Assembly (NCBI RefSeq): GCF_003056335.1
Contig: NZ_PYWA01000001.1
Coordinates: 1 to 64,000 of the forward strand
Direction of reading: 5' to 3'
DNA length: 64,000 nt
Origin: Paracoccus indicus
Lineage (GTDB): Bacteria > Pseudomonadota > Alphaproteobacteria > Rhodobacterales > Rhodobacteraceae
Shown here: one piece after another, positions 1 through 8,753 of the stretch
Layout of the letters: the number at the start of each line of letters is the position of its first letter
Position numbering within the stretch: position 1 is the first letter of the stretch
Program-made: the position numbers and the translations under genes
The notes under the pieces: model-generated
What the model was told of the DNA's origin: nothing
The model's input: only the letters and a program-made list of their open reading frames with translations
The model's database searches: none

Positions 1-126
1 GTAGGCGCGGAAGTCGCCGAAGTACTTCGTGATCGCAGCCGTCAGCGTCGTCTTGCCGTGGTCAACGTGACCGATGGTCCCGATGTTGACGTGCGGTTTG
101 TTCCGTTCAAACTTTGCCTTTGCCAT
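1..126 (-). CDS. tuf: Elongation factor Tu, N-terminal part (cut by window edge)
   Basis: Only the first 42 codons are present and the gene runs off the left edge. The reverse-strand translation begins [20 protein letters not shown] and carries the G1 P-loop GHVDHGKTT, the GTP-binding signature of EF-Tu, which delivers aminoacyl-tRNA to the ribosome. A GGAGG-like site (revcomp of gcctcc at 129-134) lies just before the ATG at 124-126. Alphaproteobacteria often carry two tuf copies. The neighbour on the left is not visible, so I cannot say which copy this is. Confidence 0.97.
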   Translation of the reverse strand, partial: MAKAKFERNKPHVNIGTIGHVDHGKTTLTAAITKYFGDFRAY

Positions 127-185
127 GAGGGCCTCCTGATCCGCGGGGCATGGCTGTTCGGCCCCGAATTTGACGTGCGCAGCGA

Positions 186-213
186 TGTATAAGGCGGCCG
201 GGGGAAAATCAAG
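186..213 (-). promoter_or_regulatory. Probable tuf promoter
   Basis: On the reverse strand a CTTGAT -35 (208-213) is followed after 16 bp by TATACA as -10 (186-191), about 60 bp before the tuf start. This is the only convincing sigma70-type pair in the 242-bp gap between tuf and the next gene. It is a pattern match only. Confidence 0.45.
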
Positions 214-368
214 GGCCGGAACAGCGATGCTTGACGCGATAAGGCATGCCGAACACAGCAGACACAAGACGTGATCGGACGCGCAAGGATTGTTCGGAAC
301 CGCAGGCCCCCCATATCATTGGTCACTGACGCCCGACCGGGCACCTGACAACATGAAGGGGGATTCGC

Positions 369-1187
369 ATGAGCCTGATGAGAAGTCTGACGAAGGTCGC
401 TGCCGGCGTGATGCTGGCCAAGGGCATTGGTGCCGTGATGAACAAGGGCCAACAGGGCGGCACGTCCGGCCAGTCGGGATCAACGCAGGGCGGGTTGCTG
501 GGCAGCCTGCTGGGCAACAATACCGGCGGGTCGTCAGCCGGTGGCAGCCTGTCGGAGACCTTGGGACGTGCGCTCGGCGGGCGCTCGGGGCAGGCAGGCG
601 GCGGACTTGGCGGTCTGCTGGACAGCCTTTCCGGCAAATCGGGTGCCTCGGGTGGCGGTCTTGGCGGAATGCTGGGCGGCCTGCTGGGGGGCGCTGCGGC
701 AGGCGGCGCGGCGGGTAGCTTGGCGCAGAAGGGCGCGCAGCCCTCGAACAACGCGACCTTCGGCGAGCTGTTCAACGACTCCATCGCCAATGGAGGCGAG
801 CCGACGACCGCCCCCACTGCCGAACAGAATGCCATTGCTGGCCTGATGCTGCGCGCGATGATCCAGGCGGCCAAATCGGACGGCAAGATCGACGACGCCG
901 AAAAACAGCGCCTTCTGGGCCATGTGGGCGACGATCTGGACGATGACGAACGTCAGTTCATCCGCGACCAGATGGCTGCGCCCGTCGATGCCAAGGGTCT
1001 GGCGGCCGATGTTCCCAAGGGCATGGAATCGCAGGTCTACCTGATGTCCCTTCTGGCCATCGATTTCGACAGCGAGGCCGAGGCCCGCTATCTGAACGAT
1101 CTGGCCGTCGCGATGGGTCTGGACCGCCCGACCGTCAACGGCATCCACGAGGAAGCGGGCGTCATGCCGCTTTACAACCAGGGCTGA
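369..1187 (+). CDS. DUF533 / TerB-like (YebE family) protein
   Basis: The protein has 272 residues. Residues 1-25 form a short hydrophobic/amphipathic start (MSLMRSLTKVAAGVMLAKG). Residues 28-130 are a Gly/Ser/Gln-rich low-complexity stretch with repeated GGLGG and LLGG units. From about 155 a folded helical domain follows with the TerB/DUF533 pattern: LMLRAMIQAAKSDGKIDDAE, then ERQFIRDQM and YLMSLLAIDFDSEAEARYLNDLA. The acidic DGxID-type stretch resembles the metal-binding loop of TerB-like folds. Its cellular role is unknown, and it is probably membrane associated. It is monocistronic, with a strong terminator right after the stop. Confidence 0.8.
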   Translation: MSLMRSLTKVAAGVMLAKGIGAVMNKGQQGGTSGQSGSTQGGLLGSLLGNNTGGSSAGGSLSETLGRALGGRSGQAGGGLGGLLDSLSGKSGASGGGLGGMLGGLLGGAAAGGAAGSLAQKGAQPSNNATFGELFNDSIANGGEPTTAPTAEQNAIAGLMLRAMIQAAKSDGKIDDAEKQRLLGHVGDDLDDDERQFIRDQMAAPVDAKGLAADVPKGMESQVYLMSLLAIDFDSEAEARYLNDLAVAMGLDRPTVNGIHEEAGVMPLYNQG

Positions 1188-1195
1188 TGCCCCCT

Positions 1196-1227
1196 GACCG
1201 CTGCCCCGACCACGGGCAGCGGTCTTT
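1196..1227 (+). terminator. Rho-independent terminator after the DUF533 gene
   Basis: An 11-bp perfect stem, gaccgctgccc (1196-1206) with gggcagcggtc (1214-1224), has a 7-nt loop and is followed by ttt. It starts 9 bp after the DUF533 stop. Confidence 0.75.
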
Positions 1228-1319
1228 CGCATTCGCGTGATGGCCCGCACGCCGGATTGATCCATGGCCGCCCCTCTGCCAAGCTGCCATCACGGATCAG
1301 TCATCGACAGGAGCCTTCC

Positions 1320-1769
1320 ATGCGCCAGCCAATCCTTGTTGCAGCCCTCTGCCTTGCCGGCAGTGCAGTCCTTGCGTCGCCTGCCGAAGATGCGCTGGAG
1401 GCGCGTCACGGTTACATGAAGATGATCTCGATCGAGATGTCGACGTTGGCCGGGATGGCCAAGGGCGAGGTCGATTACGACGAGGCCGCCGCCAGTGCCG
1501 CCGCGGCCAACCTGATGGCCCTTGCTCAATACGACGCCCCCAAGCTGTTCGTCGAGGGCACCTCCTCGGACGATATGGACGGTTCCGATGCCCTCCCCGC
1601 AATCTGGGAGGACAAGGAAGATTTCAACGCCAAATTCGCCGCCTTTGCCGATGCCACGGCAGGCATCGACCAGGCCGTGATGGGCGATCAGGGCAATGTC
1701 GGCCCGGTCCTGCAGAAGCTGGGCACCACATGCCGCGACTGTCACAAGCCTTACCGCATGGATGACTGA
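1320..1769 (+). CDS. Cytochrome c' / c556 family protein, periplasmic
   Basis: The protein has 149 residues. The start at 1320 follows an AGGAG site, and an upstream in-frame start would only prepend non-homologous sequence. It opens with a Sec signal peptide (MRQPILVAALCLAGSAVLASPA, cleavage near A20). The mature part is a predicted four-helix bundle with a conserved RHGYMKMI start, and the covalent haem site CRDCH sits near the C-terminus, as in class II cytochromes c. Its Met before the first helix suggests a six-coordinate c556-like haem, which is inference. The stop overlaps the start of the b561 gene by one base, so the two are very likely co-translated and may form an electron-transfer pair between the membrane and periplasm. 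Confidence 0.88.
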   Translation: MRQPILVAALCLAGSAVLASPAEDALEARHGYMKMISIEMSTLAGMAKGEVDYDEAAASAAAANLMALAQYDAPKLFVEGTSSDDMDGSDALPAIWEDKEDFNAKFAAFADATAGIDQAVMGDQGNVGPVLQKLGTTCRDCHKPYRMDD

Positions 1770-2353
1770 TGGCGCCCGCTGAGGCCAAGCGCGTCAAGGT
1801 CTGGGACCCGGCGCTGCGTATCTTCCATTGGTTGCTGGCGGGGCTTGTCATCGCGAACTGGCTTCTGGGCAAGTTCGGGCCCCCGGTCATGACGGTGCAC
1901 TTCTGGATTGGCTACACGATCCTGGGGCTGGTGATCTTCCGCATCCTGTGGGGGATCATCGGCCCCGGCCCTGCCCGCTTTGCCAGCTTCATCCGCGGGC
2001 CGCGGGCAACCCTGGCCTATATGCGCCACCTGCCCAAACGCCGCCCCAGTCTGTCGCCCGGCCATAACCCCATGGGCGCGCTATTGGTAGTGGCGATCCT
2101 GCTGGTGCTGCTGTGGCAGGTCGGGACAGGGCTGGTGATGGACCCCGACGACTTCATCAATGTCGGCCCGCTGGCCGATCAGGTCAGCCGAGACGTGAAC
2201 CGATCGGCCGTCGGCTGGCACGATCTGGGGTCGAACCTGATCTTCGCGCTGGTCGTCCTGCATGTGGCGGTCATCCTGTTCTACCGCATCTGGAAGCACG
2301 AGGATCTGATCCGGCCGATGATCACCGGCTGGAAGTGGGTTCGCAAAGGTTAA
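1769..2353 (+). CDS. Cytochrome b561 family membrane protein
   Basis: The protein has 194 residues with four transmembrane helices and the family pattern VKVWDPALRIFHWLLAGLV at residues 9-27. Haem-ligand histidines are H19 (FHW), H45 (TVHFWIGY), H150 (VGWHDLGSNL) and H163 (VLHVAVILFYR). This matches the Ni,Fe-hydrogenase-type b-cytochrome/b561 family, whose members pass electrons between quinol and periplasmic c-type haem proteins. It is fused by stop/start overlap to the cytochrome c' gene upstream, which is the likely partner. Its ultimate donor or acceptor cannot be read from the sequence. Confidence 0.88.
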   Translation: MAPAEAKRVKVWDPALRIFHWLLAGLVIANWLLGKFGPPVMTVHFWIGYTILGLVIFRILWGIIGPGPARFASFIRGPRATLAYMRHLPKRRPSLSPGHNPMGALLVVAILLVLLWQVGTGLVMDPDDFINVGPLADQVSRDVNRSAVGWHDLGSNLIFALVVLHVAVILFYRIWKHEDLIRPMITGWKWVRKG

Positions 2354-2421
2354 GGCCCCTTACAGGAACCACCTTGGACCGCCATCGTTGGCCTCGTGCA
2401 AATCAAGCGCACGAGGTCATC

Positions 2422-3330
2422 ATGTCCGACGATTCCACGAACCCTGTGTTCCGCAGCGGAGCCATCGACAACCCCAGCCTGCCAAAGCCCGATTTTCCCT
2501 CGCAGGAACAGCGCTTCCCCGGCCTTGCCCGCGAGATGTCCCCCCTGCCCGACCATGGTGAGACCAGCTATCGCGGCAGCGGGCGCCTGAAAGGCAAGCG
2601 CGCCCTGATCACCGGTGGCGACAGCGGCATCGGCGCGGCCGCGGCCATCGCCTTTGCCCGCGAAGGTGCCGATGTCGCCATCACCTATCTGCCCGACGAA
2701 CAGCCCGATGCCGACCGTGTCGTGGCCACCATCCGCGCCGAGGGCCGCACCGCCGTCGCCATACCCGGCGACCTGCGCGAGGAAGCCTTCTGCAAGGAGA
2801 TGGTCGAAAGCGCCGCCTCGCAGCTGGGCGGGCTGGACATTCTGGTCAACAACGCCGGTCGTCAGCAATTCTGCAACAACCTCGAGGACCTGACGACCGA
2901 GGATTTCGACGCCACGATGAAGACCAACATCTATGCGCCCTTCTGGGTGACCAAGGCAGCTCTGCCGCATATGGGCAAGGGCGGTTCGATCATCGTGACT
3001 TCGTCGGTGCAGGCGTTTTCACCCTCGGCGCATCTGTTCGACTATGCGCAATCCAAGGCGGCCAACGTGGCCTTCGCGCAATCGCTGGCCAAGCAGCTGG
3101 CCCCGCGCGGCATCCGCGTGAATGCCGTCTGCCCCGGTCCCTATTGGACCGCGCTGCAGATCAGCGGTGGCCAACCGACGGACAAGGCAATGGAACACGG
3201 CAAGAGCCAGCCCTTGGGGCGTCCCGGCCAACCGGTCGAGATCGCGCCGATCTATGTGCTGCTGGCCTCGGACGAGGGCAGCTACATTACCGGCGAATAC
3301 TTCGGATCGGTCGGCGGCGGCGGTCTTTGA
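2422..3330 (+). CDS. SDR family oxidoreductase (general-stress YdaD/YhdF type)
   Basis: The protein has 302 residues. I chose ATG 2422 because the N-terminal extension MSDDSTNPVFRSGAIDNPSLPKPDFPSQEQ is typical of this long SDR subgroup. The Rossmann signature TGGDSGIG begins near residue 62, NNAG lies near 143, and the catalytic Ser-Tyr-Lys are in SSVQAFSPS...YAQSKAA. The C-terminus YITGEYFGSVGGGG is characteristic. Members are NAD(P)H-dependent reductases of unknown substrate, often induced by stress. It stands alone, followed by a shared terminator with parC. Confidence 0.88.
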   Translation: MSDDSTNPVFRSGAIDNPSLPKPDFPSQEQRFPGLAREMSPLPDHGETSYRGSGRLKGKRALITGGDSGIGAAAAIAFAREGADVAITYLPDEQPDADRVVATIRAEGRTAVAIPGDLREEAFCKEMVESAASQLGGLDILVNNAGRQQFCNNLEDLTTEDFDATMKTNIYAPFWVTKAALPHMGKGGSIIVTSSVQAFSPSAHLFDYAQSKAANVAFAQSLAKQLAPRGIRVNAVCPGPYWTALQISGGQPTDKAMEHGKSQPLGRPGQPVEIAPIYVLLASDEGSYITGEYFGSVGGGGL

Positions 3331-3335
3331 CGAAA

Positions 3336-3361
3336 AAGGGCGGGGATCATCCCCGCCCTTT
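3336..3361. terminator. Bidirectional terminator between the SDR gene and parC
   Basis: The stem aagggcgggg / ccccgccctt encloses a short atcat loop. It is preceded by five A and followed by ttt, so it has a U-tract in either direction. It sits between two convergent stops only 36 bp apart. Confidence 0.85.
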
Positions 3362-3366
3362 CATCA

Positions 3367-5610
3367 TCATGCGAACCTGTTGTCGCGCGGGAAGCCGCGC
3401 GGCGCCATCCGGCCCGTGGATCCGCGCTTGCCCAGCCATTCGGTCAGGTCCGGCTCGGTCCGGGTCTTGCCGCCGGTCATCGGCCAGGACAGCCCCTCGG
3501 CCAGCGTCAGGCAGATCGCGTCGCTCAGCATGTCGTCGCGGATCAGCCCGCCACCCTTACCATAGCGTTGCAGCCGGACTCCCTTGCCGCGGGACATCTC
3601 GGGCAGTTCGGCCAAGGGGAAGACCAGCATCTTGCGGTTGTCACCGACAACGGCCACGTGATCGCCCCGCACGGGACGGCACAGCAGCGCATCGCCGTTC
3701 AACACCTGCTTGCCGGTCTTGGTCTGCGCCAGGATATCGCCGGCATTGACGACGAAGCCGTCGCCCGCCTTCGAGGCGACCAGATATTTCTCACCCTCGC
3801 GCCAGGGGAACATGGCGATGATCTCGGCCTCGTTGGGCAGATCGACCATCAGGCGCAGCGGTTCGCCCATGCCGCGTCCACCGGGCAGCGTGCTGGTCGC
3901 CAGCGTATAGAAGCGCCCGTTCGAGGCGAAGATCATCAGCTTGTCGGTCGTTTCGGCATGCACCGCCAGGCCCGGACCATCGCCATCCTTGAACTTCAGC
4001 TCAGCGTCCAGCGGCTGATGGCCCTTCATGCTGCGGATCCAGCCCATCTTGGACAGGATCACCGTCACCGGCTCACGCTCGATCATGGCTTCCAGATCGA
4101 TGACGACGGTTTCGCCTGCTTCCTTGATCAGCGTGCGACGCTGGCCTTCGGGGGTGGATTTGCCAAAGAGGTTGCGGACCTCCTTCAGTTCGTCGGAAAT
4201 CCGCGACCACTGGGCATCCTCGCTGCCCAGCATGGCCTCCAGCCCGGCGCGTTCTTCCAGCAAGGCATCGCGTTCGGCACGCAGTTCGATTTCTTCCAGC
4301 TTGCGCAGGGCGCGCAGGCGCATGTTCAGGATCGCCTCGACCTGAACCTCGGACAGGCCGAACTCGGCCATCATCACGGCTTTCGGCTCATCCTCGTGGC
4401 GGATGATCTCGATCACGCGATCAAGGTTCAGATAGGCGACCAGATAGCCTTCCAGCACCTCAAGCCGACTGGCGATCTTGTCCAGCCGGAACCTCGTGCG
4501 GCGCAGCAGCACCTCGCGGCGGTGGTCCAGAAAGGCGCGCAGGACTTCCTTGAGGCTGCAGACCTTGGGCACGCGCCCGTCGATCAGCACATTCATGTTC
4601 AGGTTGAAACGGATTTCCAGATCGCTGGACCGGAACAGGGCGCCCATCAGCTGTTCGGGATCCACGGTGCGGTTCTTGGGTTCCAAGACAATGCGGATGT
4701 CCTCGGCCGATTCGTCGCGGATATCGGCCAGGATCGGGATCTTGCGGGTCTGTATCAGTTCGGCCAGACGCTCGATCAGCTTGGACTTCTGGACCTGATA
4801 GGGGATCTCGGTGACGACGATCTGCCATTGGCCGCGGCCCAGATCCTCCTGCTCCCACTTGGCGCGGACGCGGAAGGCGCCGCGGCCGTTGCGATAGGTC
4901 TCGGCGATGGTCTCGCGGCTTTCGACGATGACGCCGCCGGTGGGGAAATCGGGGCCCTGGATAATGCCGGCCAGCGTGTCGTCGCGGGCCTCGGGCGTCT
5001 TGATCAGATGCAGGCAGGCGTCCACGACCTCGTGCAGGTTGTGGGGGGGCACATTGGTCGCCATGCCGACCGCGATGCCGGACGATCCATTGGCCAGCAG
5101 GTTCGGGAATGCCGCGGGCAGCACGACCGGTTCATTCAGCGTGCCGTCATAGTTCGGGCGGAAATCGACCGAATCCTCGGCCAGCCCAGCCAGCAGCGAT
5201 TCCGAGGCCTGCGCCAGACGCGCCTCGGTGTATCGGGCGGCGGCGGGGTTGTCGCCGTCGATGTTGCCGAAGTTGCCCTGACCGTCGACCAGCGGATAGC
5301 GCATGGCGAAATCCTGCGCCAGGCGCGCCATCGCGTCATAGATCGCCGCATCGCCATGCGGGTGATAGTTGCCCATCACGTCGCCGGTGATCTTGGCCGA
5401 TTTGCGGAAGGCGCCGTTGGGTGACAGGCGCAATTCGCGCATCGCGTAAAGGATGCGGCGATGCACCGGCTTCAGCCCGTCGCGGGCGTCGGGAAGGGCA
5501 CGATGCATGATCGTGGACAGCGCATAGGTCAGATACCGTTCACCGATCGCGCGGCTTAGCGGTTCTGTCTGGAAACCCTTGTCGGGTGCGGGAAGTTGAT
5601 CATCGGACAT
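3367..5610 (-). CDS. parC: DNA topoisomerase IV subunit A
   Basis: The protein has 747 residues, normal for alphaproteobacterial ParC. It decatenates daughter chromosomes together with ParE. The start [19 protein letters not shown] at 5610 gives the family's usual N-terminus, although an ATG two codons upstream is also possible. The GyrA/ParC breakage-reunion domain has [21 protein letters not shown], the quinolone region [19 protein letters not shown], and the catalytic Tyr in AARYTEARL. The C-terminal beta-pinwheel lacks a GyrA box, which supports ParC over GyrA. The position equal to E. coli ParC Ser80 is Ala. It is monocistronic and convergent with the SDR gene. Confidence 0.96.
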   Translation of the reverse strand: MSDDQLPAPDKGFQTEPLSRAIGERYLTYALSTIMHRALPDARDGLKPVHRRILYAMRELRLSPNGAFRKSAKITGDVMGNYHPHGDAAIYDAMARLAQDFAMRYPLVDGQGNFGNIDGDNPAAARYTEARLAQASESLLAGLAEDSVDFRPNYDGTLNEPVVLPAAFPNLLANGSSGIAVGMATNVPPHNLHEVVDACLHLIKTPEARDDTLAGIIQGPDFPTGGVIVESRETIAETYRNGRGAFRVRAKWEQEDLGRGQWQIVVTEIPYQVQKSKLIERLAELIQTRKIPILADIRDESAEDIRIVLEPKNRTVDPEQLMGALFRSSDLEIRFNLNMNVLIDGRVPKVCSLKEVLRAFLDHRREVLLRRTRFRLDKIASRLEVLEGYLVAYLNLDRVIEIIRHEDEPKAVMMAEFGLSEVQVEAILNMRLRALRKLEEIELRAERDALLEERAGLEAMLGSEDAQWSRISDELKEVRNLFGKSTPEGQRRTLIKEAGETVVIDLEAMIEREPVTVILSKMGWIRSMKGHQPLDAELKFKDGDGPGLAVHAETTDKLMIFASNGRFYTLATSTLPGGRGMGEPLRLMVDLPNEAEIIAMFPWREGEKYLVASKAGDGFVVNAGDILAQTKTGKQVLNGDALLCRPVRGDHVAVVGDNRKMLVFPLAELPEMSRGKGVRLQRYGKGGGLIRDDMLSDAICLTLAEGLSWPMTGGKTRTEPDLTEWLGKRGSTGRMAPRGFPRDNRFA

Positions 5611-5727
5611 GGGCATTGGATAGGCCGCGCGGCGATGACGGTCCAGACGGAAATGAACGGGCCGCGGTTGGCGTCTGCCACGGCTTTCGGTTAACCTGCG
5701 GGACGACGCGAAGCGAAGGGCTGCGAT

Positions 5728-6240
5728 ATGATCCGACTTGGACTGCTGATGCTGGCGACGCTGCTGGGACTGTTCCTGGTGCTGCAGAGCCTCGGGTCGG
5801 AAAACCTTCGCGCCGAGCGCAGGCCCGAACCCGCCCCTGCCGCCAGTGCGGCGCAGGATGCGGGGGGCGCACCCCTGACCGACAGCCCGCCCGAGGACAG
5901 CCAGCCGACCGCCCCCGTGGTCCAAGCCGAGGCGCAGACCCCGGAGAAGACGATCGACTATCCCGGCCCCGAGCTTGAACCCTCGCCGGAATATGCCGGG
6001 CAGACCCCCGACGAACCGGTGGTCGAACTGGGCGAGGACGGCCAGATCATGTATGTCACGGCATCGCGCCTGAACATGCGGTCGGGACCGGGGACGCAGA
6101 ACAGCGTGCTGGACAGCCTGACGCGCGGCACCAGGGTCGAGGCGCTTGGTCCGCCCGAGGGCGATTGGGTGCAGATCCGCACCGCACAGGGGGTCGTCGG
6201 CTATACCTCGGGCGAATTCCTCTCGGCCGAGGCGCCATGA
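5728..6240 (+). CDS. SH3 domain-containing exported/anchored protein
   Basis: The protein has 170 residues. A single hydrophobic helix at residues 2-19 ([19 protein letters not shown]) acts as an uncleaved signal anchor. A Pro/Glu/Ala-rich linker to about 105 follows, then a bacterial SH3 (SH3_3/YgiM-like) domain with [29 protein letters not shown] and [21 protein letters not shown]. Such domains bind peptidoglycan or periplasmic partners. It is divergent from parC and its stop overlaps the next start (ATGA), so it is probably co-transcribed with the SDR gene. The specific partner is unknown. Confidence 0.85.
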   Translation: MIRLGLLMLATLLGLFLVLQSLGSENLRAERRPEPAPAASAAQDAGGAPLTDSPPEDSQPTAPVVQAEAQTPEKTIDYPGPELEPSPEYAGQTPDEPVVELGEDGQIMYVTASRLNMRSGPGTQNSVLDSLTRGTRVEALGPPEGDWVQIRTAQGVVGYTSGEFLSAEAP

Positions 6241-7061
6241 GCGCCGGACGCGTCCTGATCACCGGCTGTTCCTCGGGGATCGGCCTTGATGCCGCCCGTC
6301 GCCTGCAGGCCGAGGGCTGGTCCGTGGTCGCCACCTGCCGCAAGCCTGACGACATCGCCGCCCGTCAGGCCGAGGGGATGGAGTGTCTGCATCTGGACCT
6401 GTCCGACGAAGACAGCGTCACCACCTGCGTGATGCAGGCCTTGGCGGGTGGTCCCGTCGATGCGCTGGTCAACAACGCCGCCTTCGCTCTGCCCGGCGCG
6501 GTCGAGGATATGCCTCGCGGTGCCATGCGTGCCATCATGGAAACCAACCTGCTTGGGACCCACGACCTGACCACGCGGCTGATCCCGCATTTCCGCCAGC
6601 GCGGCGCGGGGCGGATCGTGACAATTAGTTCTGTCTTGGGGCTGGTGGGCATTCCTTGGCGCGGGCCCTATGTCGCCAGTAAGTTCGCGCTGGAGGGGCT
6701 GACGGACGTGCTGCGGCTGGAAATGCACGGCACCCCCGTCAGGGTCGTCCTGATCGAGCCCGGCCCCATCACCAGCCGCATCCGCGAAAACGCCATCCCG
6801 CATTTCGAACGATGGGTGAACTGGCAGGACAGCCCGCGCGCCGACCAGTATCGCGCCAGCCTGCTGAAGCGGCTATACGAACCCTCGGGCAAGGATCGGT
6901 TCGAGCTGCCCCCCTCTGCCGTCAGCGACCGCATCCTGACGGCGCTGACCGCCCCGAACCCCAAGGCGCGCTACTATGTCACGGCTCCGACGCGGATTTC
7001 GGCGGTCGGGCGGCGGGTTCTGCCCGGACGTGCTCTGGACTGGTTTGCGCGCCGCAGCTAG
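6237..7061 (+). CDS. SDR family oxidoreductase
   Basis: The protein has 274 residues and starts at the ATG overlapping the previous stop. The N-terminal nucleotide-binding motif is TGCSSGIG (residues 8-15). NNAAF replaces the usual NNAG, and the active-site order is S ([11 protein letters not shown]), then [11 protein letters not shown] with the catalytic Tyr and Lys. The tail [30 protein letters not shown] is typical of the classical SDR branch that includes retinol/steroid-type and YbbO-like enzymes. The substrate cannot be assigned. Confidence 0.88.
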   Translation: MSAGRVLITGCSSGIGLDAARRLQAEGWSVVATCRKPDDIAARQAEGMECLHLDLSDEDSVTTCVMQALAGGPVDALVNNAAFALPGAVEDMPRGAMRAIMETNLLGTHDLTTRLIPHFRQRGAGRIVTISSVLGLVGIPWRGPYVASKFALEGLTDVLRLEMHGTPVRVVLIEPGPITSRIRENAIPHFERWVNWQDSPRADQYRASLLKRLYEPSGKDRFELPPSAVSDRILTALTAPNPKARYYVTAPTRISAVGRRVLPGRALDWFARRS

Positions 7062-7085
7062 GGTCGGCGCGAAAGGTGGTGCGCC

Positions 7086-7283
7086 ATGGAAGACAAAAGC
7101 CTGATGATCGTATCCCTGCTGGCGATCGGTGTGGTCGTGGCCATCCTGATGACCGGCATCGGCGGCTTTGCCCGCGGCGGGGATTTCAACAAGAAACACG
7201 CGAACAAGGTGATGCGCTGGCGGATCTATGCGCAGGCAGCGGCCATCGTCATCATGCTGGCATTCGTCTGGTGGAGGGCCTGA
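7086..7283 (+). CDS. HIG1-domain twin transmembrane protein
   Basis: The protein has 65 residues with two membrane helices, LMIVSLLAIGVVVAILMTGI and IYAQAAAIVIMLAFVWW. Between them is a basic loop with NKVMRWRIYAQ, matching the HIG1 signature (Q/I)xxx(R/H)xRxxxQ except that the first position is Asn. Mitochondrial HIG1 proteins (Rcf1/Higd1) associate with cytochrome c oxidase and respiratory supercomplexes, and an analogous role here is inference. It is 3 bp upstream of the cobalamin adenosyltransferase gene and likely co-transcribed with it. Confidence 0.75.
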   Translation: MEDKSLMIVSLLAIGVVVAILMTGIGGFARGGDFNKKHANKVMRWRIYAQAAAIVIMLAFVWWRA

Positions 7284-7286
7284 TCG

Positions 7287-7859
7287 ATGGTCGTGCTGAA
7301 CAAGATCTATACCCGCACTGGCGACAAGGGCGACACCGCCCTGTCGGATGGCAGCCGCGTCGCCAAGCATGACCCGCGGGTCGAGGCCTATGGCACCGTG
7401 GATGAGCTGAACGCCACGCTCGGCCTCTGCCGTCAGCACGCGACGGGCGAATTGGCCGAACGTCTGGCCGTCATCCAGAACGACCTCTTCGATCTGGGGG
7501 CCGATCTGTCGCGTCCGAACATGGCCGCCGACGATCAGGCGGGATATCCGGTGCTGCGCATCGTCGATGCCCAGGTCGACAGGCTGGAGGCCGAGATCGA
7601 CGCGATGAACGCCGATCTGCAGCCGCTGCGCAGCTTCATCCTGCCCGGTGGCAGCGCGCTGGCGGCCCATCTGCACCTGTCGCGCACCGTCGCCCGCCGC
7701 GCCGAGCGCCGCGCCACCGAGATGCTGGCGGGGGGCGATGTGAACACCGCCGCCATCCGCTATCTGAACCGCCTGTCGGACTGGCTGTTCGTGGCGGGTC
7801 GCGTGGCCAACAACGGCGGTGCCGATGACATCCTCTGGGTGCCCGGAGCCAGCCGTTAG
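7287..7859 (+). CDS. Cob(I)yrinic acid a,c-diamide adenosyltransferase, PduO type
   Basis: The protein has 190 residues. It transfers the adenosyl group of ATP to cob(I)alamin, giving coenzyme B12. The N-terminal ATP-binding motif is IYTRTGDKGDTALSDGSRVAKHDPRVEAYGTVDELNA, and the C-terminal helix contains LSRTVARRAERRATEMLAGG and YLNRLSDWLFVAGRVAN, both diagnostic of PduO. It is complete and of normal length. It follows the HIG1 gene by 3 bp. Nothing else of B12 metabolism is nearby, so it probably serves a distant mutase. Confidence 0.95.
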   Translation: MVVLNKIYTRTGDKGDTALSDGSRVAKHDPRVEAYGTVDELNATLGLCRQHATGELAERLAVIQNDLFDLGADLSRPNMAADDQAGYPVLRIVDAQVDRLEAEIDAMNADLQPLRSFILPGGSALAAHLHLSRTVARRAERRATEMLAGGDVNTAAIRYLNRLSDWLFVAGRVANNGGADDILWVPGASR

Positions 7860-7994
7860 CGCCTGAAATCAATGAGGTTCCGGCGGCATACAGCCGTGAA
7901 CGCAACGTCTTGTGACGTTTTTGCCCTGTTACTGCCGGTTTCTCATGTCTAACACTTTGCCCAGACAGATGACGCAACAAAGGGAGAGAGGCCG

Positions 7995-8753
7995 ATGAAG
8001 GTGCTCGTGCCAGTCAAGCGCGTGATCGACTATAACGTGAAGGCCCGCGTGAAAGCGGACGGATCGGGGGTCGATCTGGCCAACGTGAAGATGTCGATGA
8101 ACCCATTCGACGAGATTGCCGTCGAAGAGGCCATCCGTCTGAAGGAAAAAGGCGTCGCAACCGAAGTCGTCGCCGTATCGGTGGGCGTCAAGCAATCCGC
8201 CGAGACGCTGCGCACCGCGCTGGCGATGGGCGCGGATCGCGCCATCCTGGTCGTGGCGGCCGATGACGTCCATCAGGACATCGAGCCGCTGGCCGTCGCC
8301 AAGATCCTGAAGGCCATCATCGACGAGGAACAGCCCAAGCTGGTCGTCGCTGGCAAGCAGGCCATCGACAACGACATGAATGCCACCGGCCAGATGCTGT
8401 CGGCCCTGCTGGGCTGGAGCCAGGCGACCTTCGCCAGCAAGCTGGAGATCGAAGGCGAGGCCGCGAAGGTCACCCGCGAAGTCGACGGCGGCCTGCAGAC
8501 CATCGAGGTCACGCTGCCTGCCATCGTCACCGCAGACCTGCGCCTGAACGAACCGCGCTATGCGTCGCTGCCCAACATCATGAAGGCGAAGAAGAAGCCC
8601 CTGGATGAAAAGACCGCCGCCGATTACGGCGTCGATGTCACGCCGCGCCTGACCGTCGTCAGCACACGCGAACCCGAAGGCCGCAAGGCCGGGATCAAGG
8701 TCGGCTCGGTCGATGAGCTGGTGTCGAAACTGAAAGAAGCGGGGGTCGTGTGA
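7995..8753 (+). CDS. etfB: Electron transfer flavoprotein beta subunit
   Basis: The protein has 252 residues. With EtfA it forms the soluble FAD/AMP heterodimer that takes electrons from acyl-CoA and other dehydrogenases and delivers them to ETF-ubiquinone oxidoreductase. [19 protein letters not shown] at the start, the recognition loop near residue 195 ([16 protein letters not shown]) and [10 protein letters not shown] are family hallmarks. An AGGGAGAG site precedes ATG 7995. Its TGA overlaps the etfA ATG by one base. The 135-bp upstream gap should hold the operon promoter, but I could not pick one unambiguous -35/-10 pair. Confidence 0.97.
   Translation: MKVLVPVKRVIDYNVKARVKADGSGVDLANVKMSMNPFDEIAVEEAIRLKEKGVATEVVAVSVGVKQSAETLRTALAMGADRAILVVAADDVHQDIEPLAVAKILKAIIDEEQPKLVVAGKQAIDNDMNATGQMLSALLGWSQATFASKLEIEGEAAKVTREVDGGLQTIEVTLPAIVTADLRLNEPRYASLPNIMKAKKKPLDEKTAADYGVDVTPRLTVVSTREPEGRKAGIKVGSVDELVSKLKEAGVV

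Noticed and set aside
397-730. Gly-rich repeats in the DUF533 gene as a surface-protein repeat
   Set aside because: Units are irregular and low-complexity, and the protein lacks a cleaved signal or anchor. This is normal for the family.
3568-5424. 618-codon open frame antisense to parC
   Set aside because: It mirrors parC codons, has His/Gln/Asp-rich low-information sequence typical of antisense reading in high-GC genes, and shows no motif.
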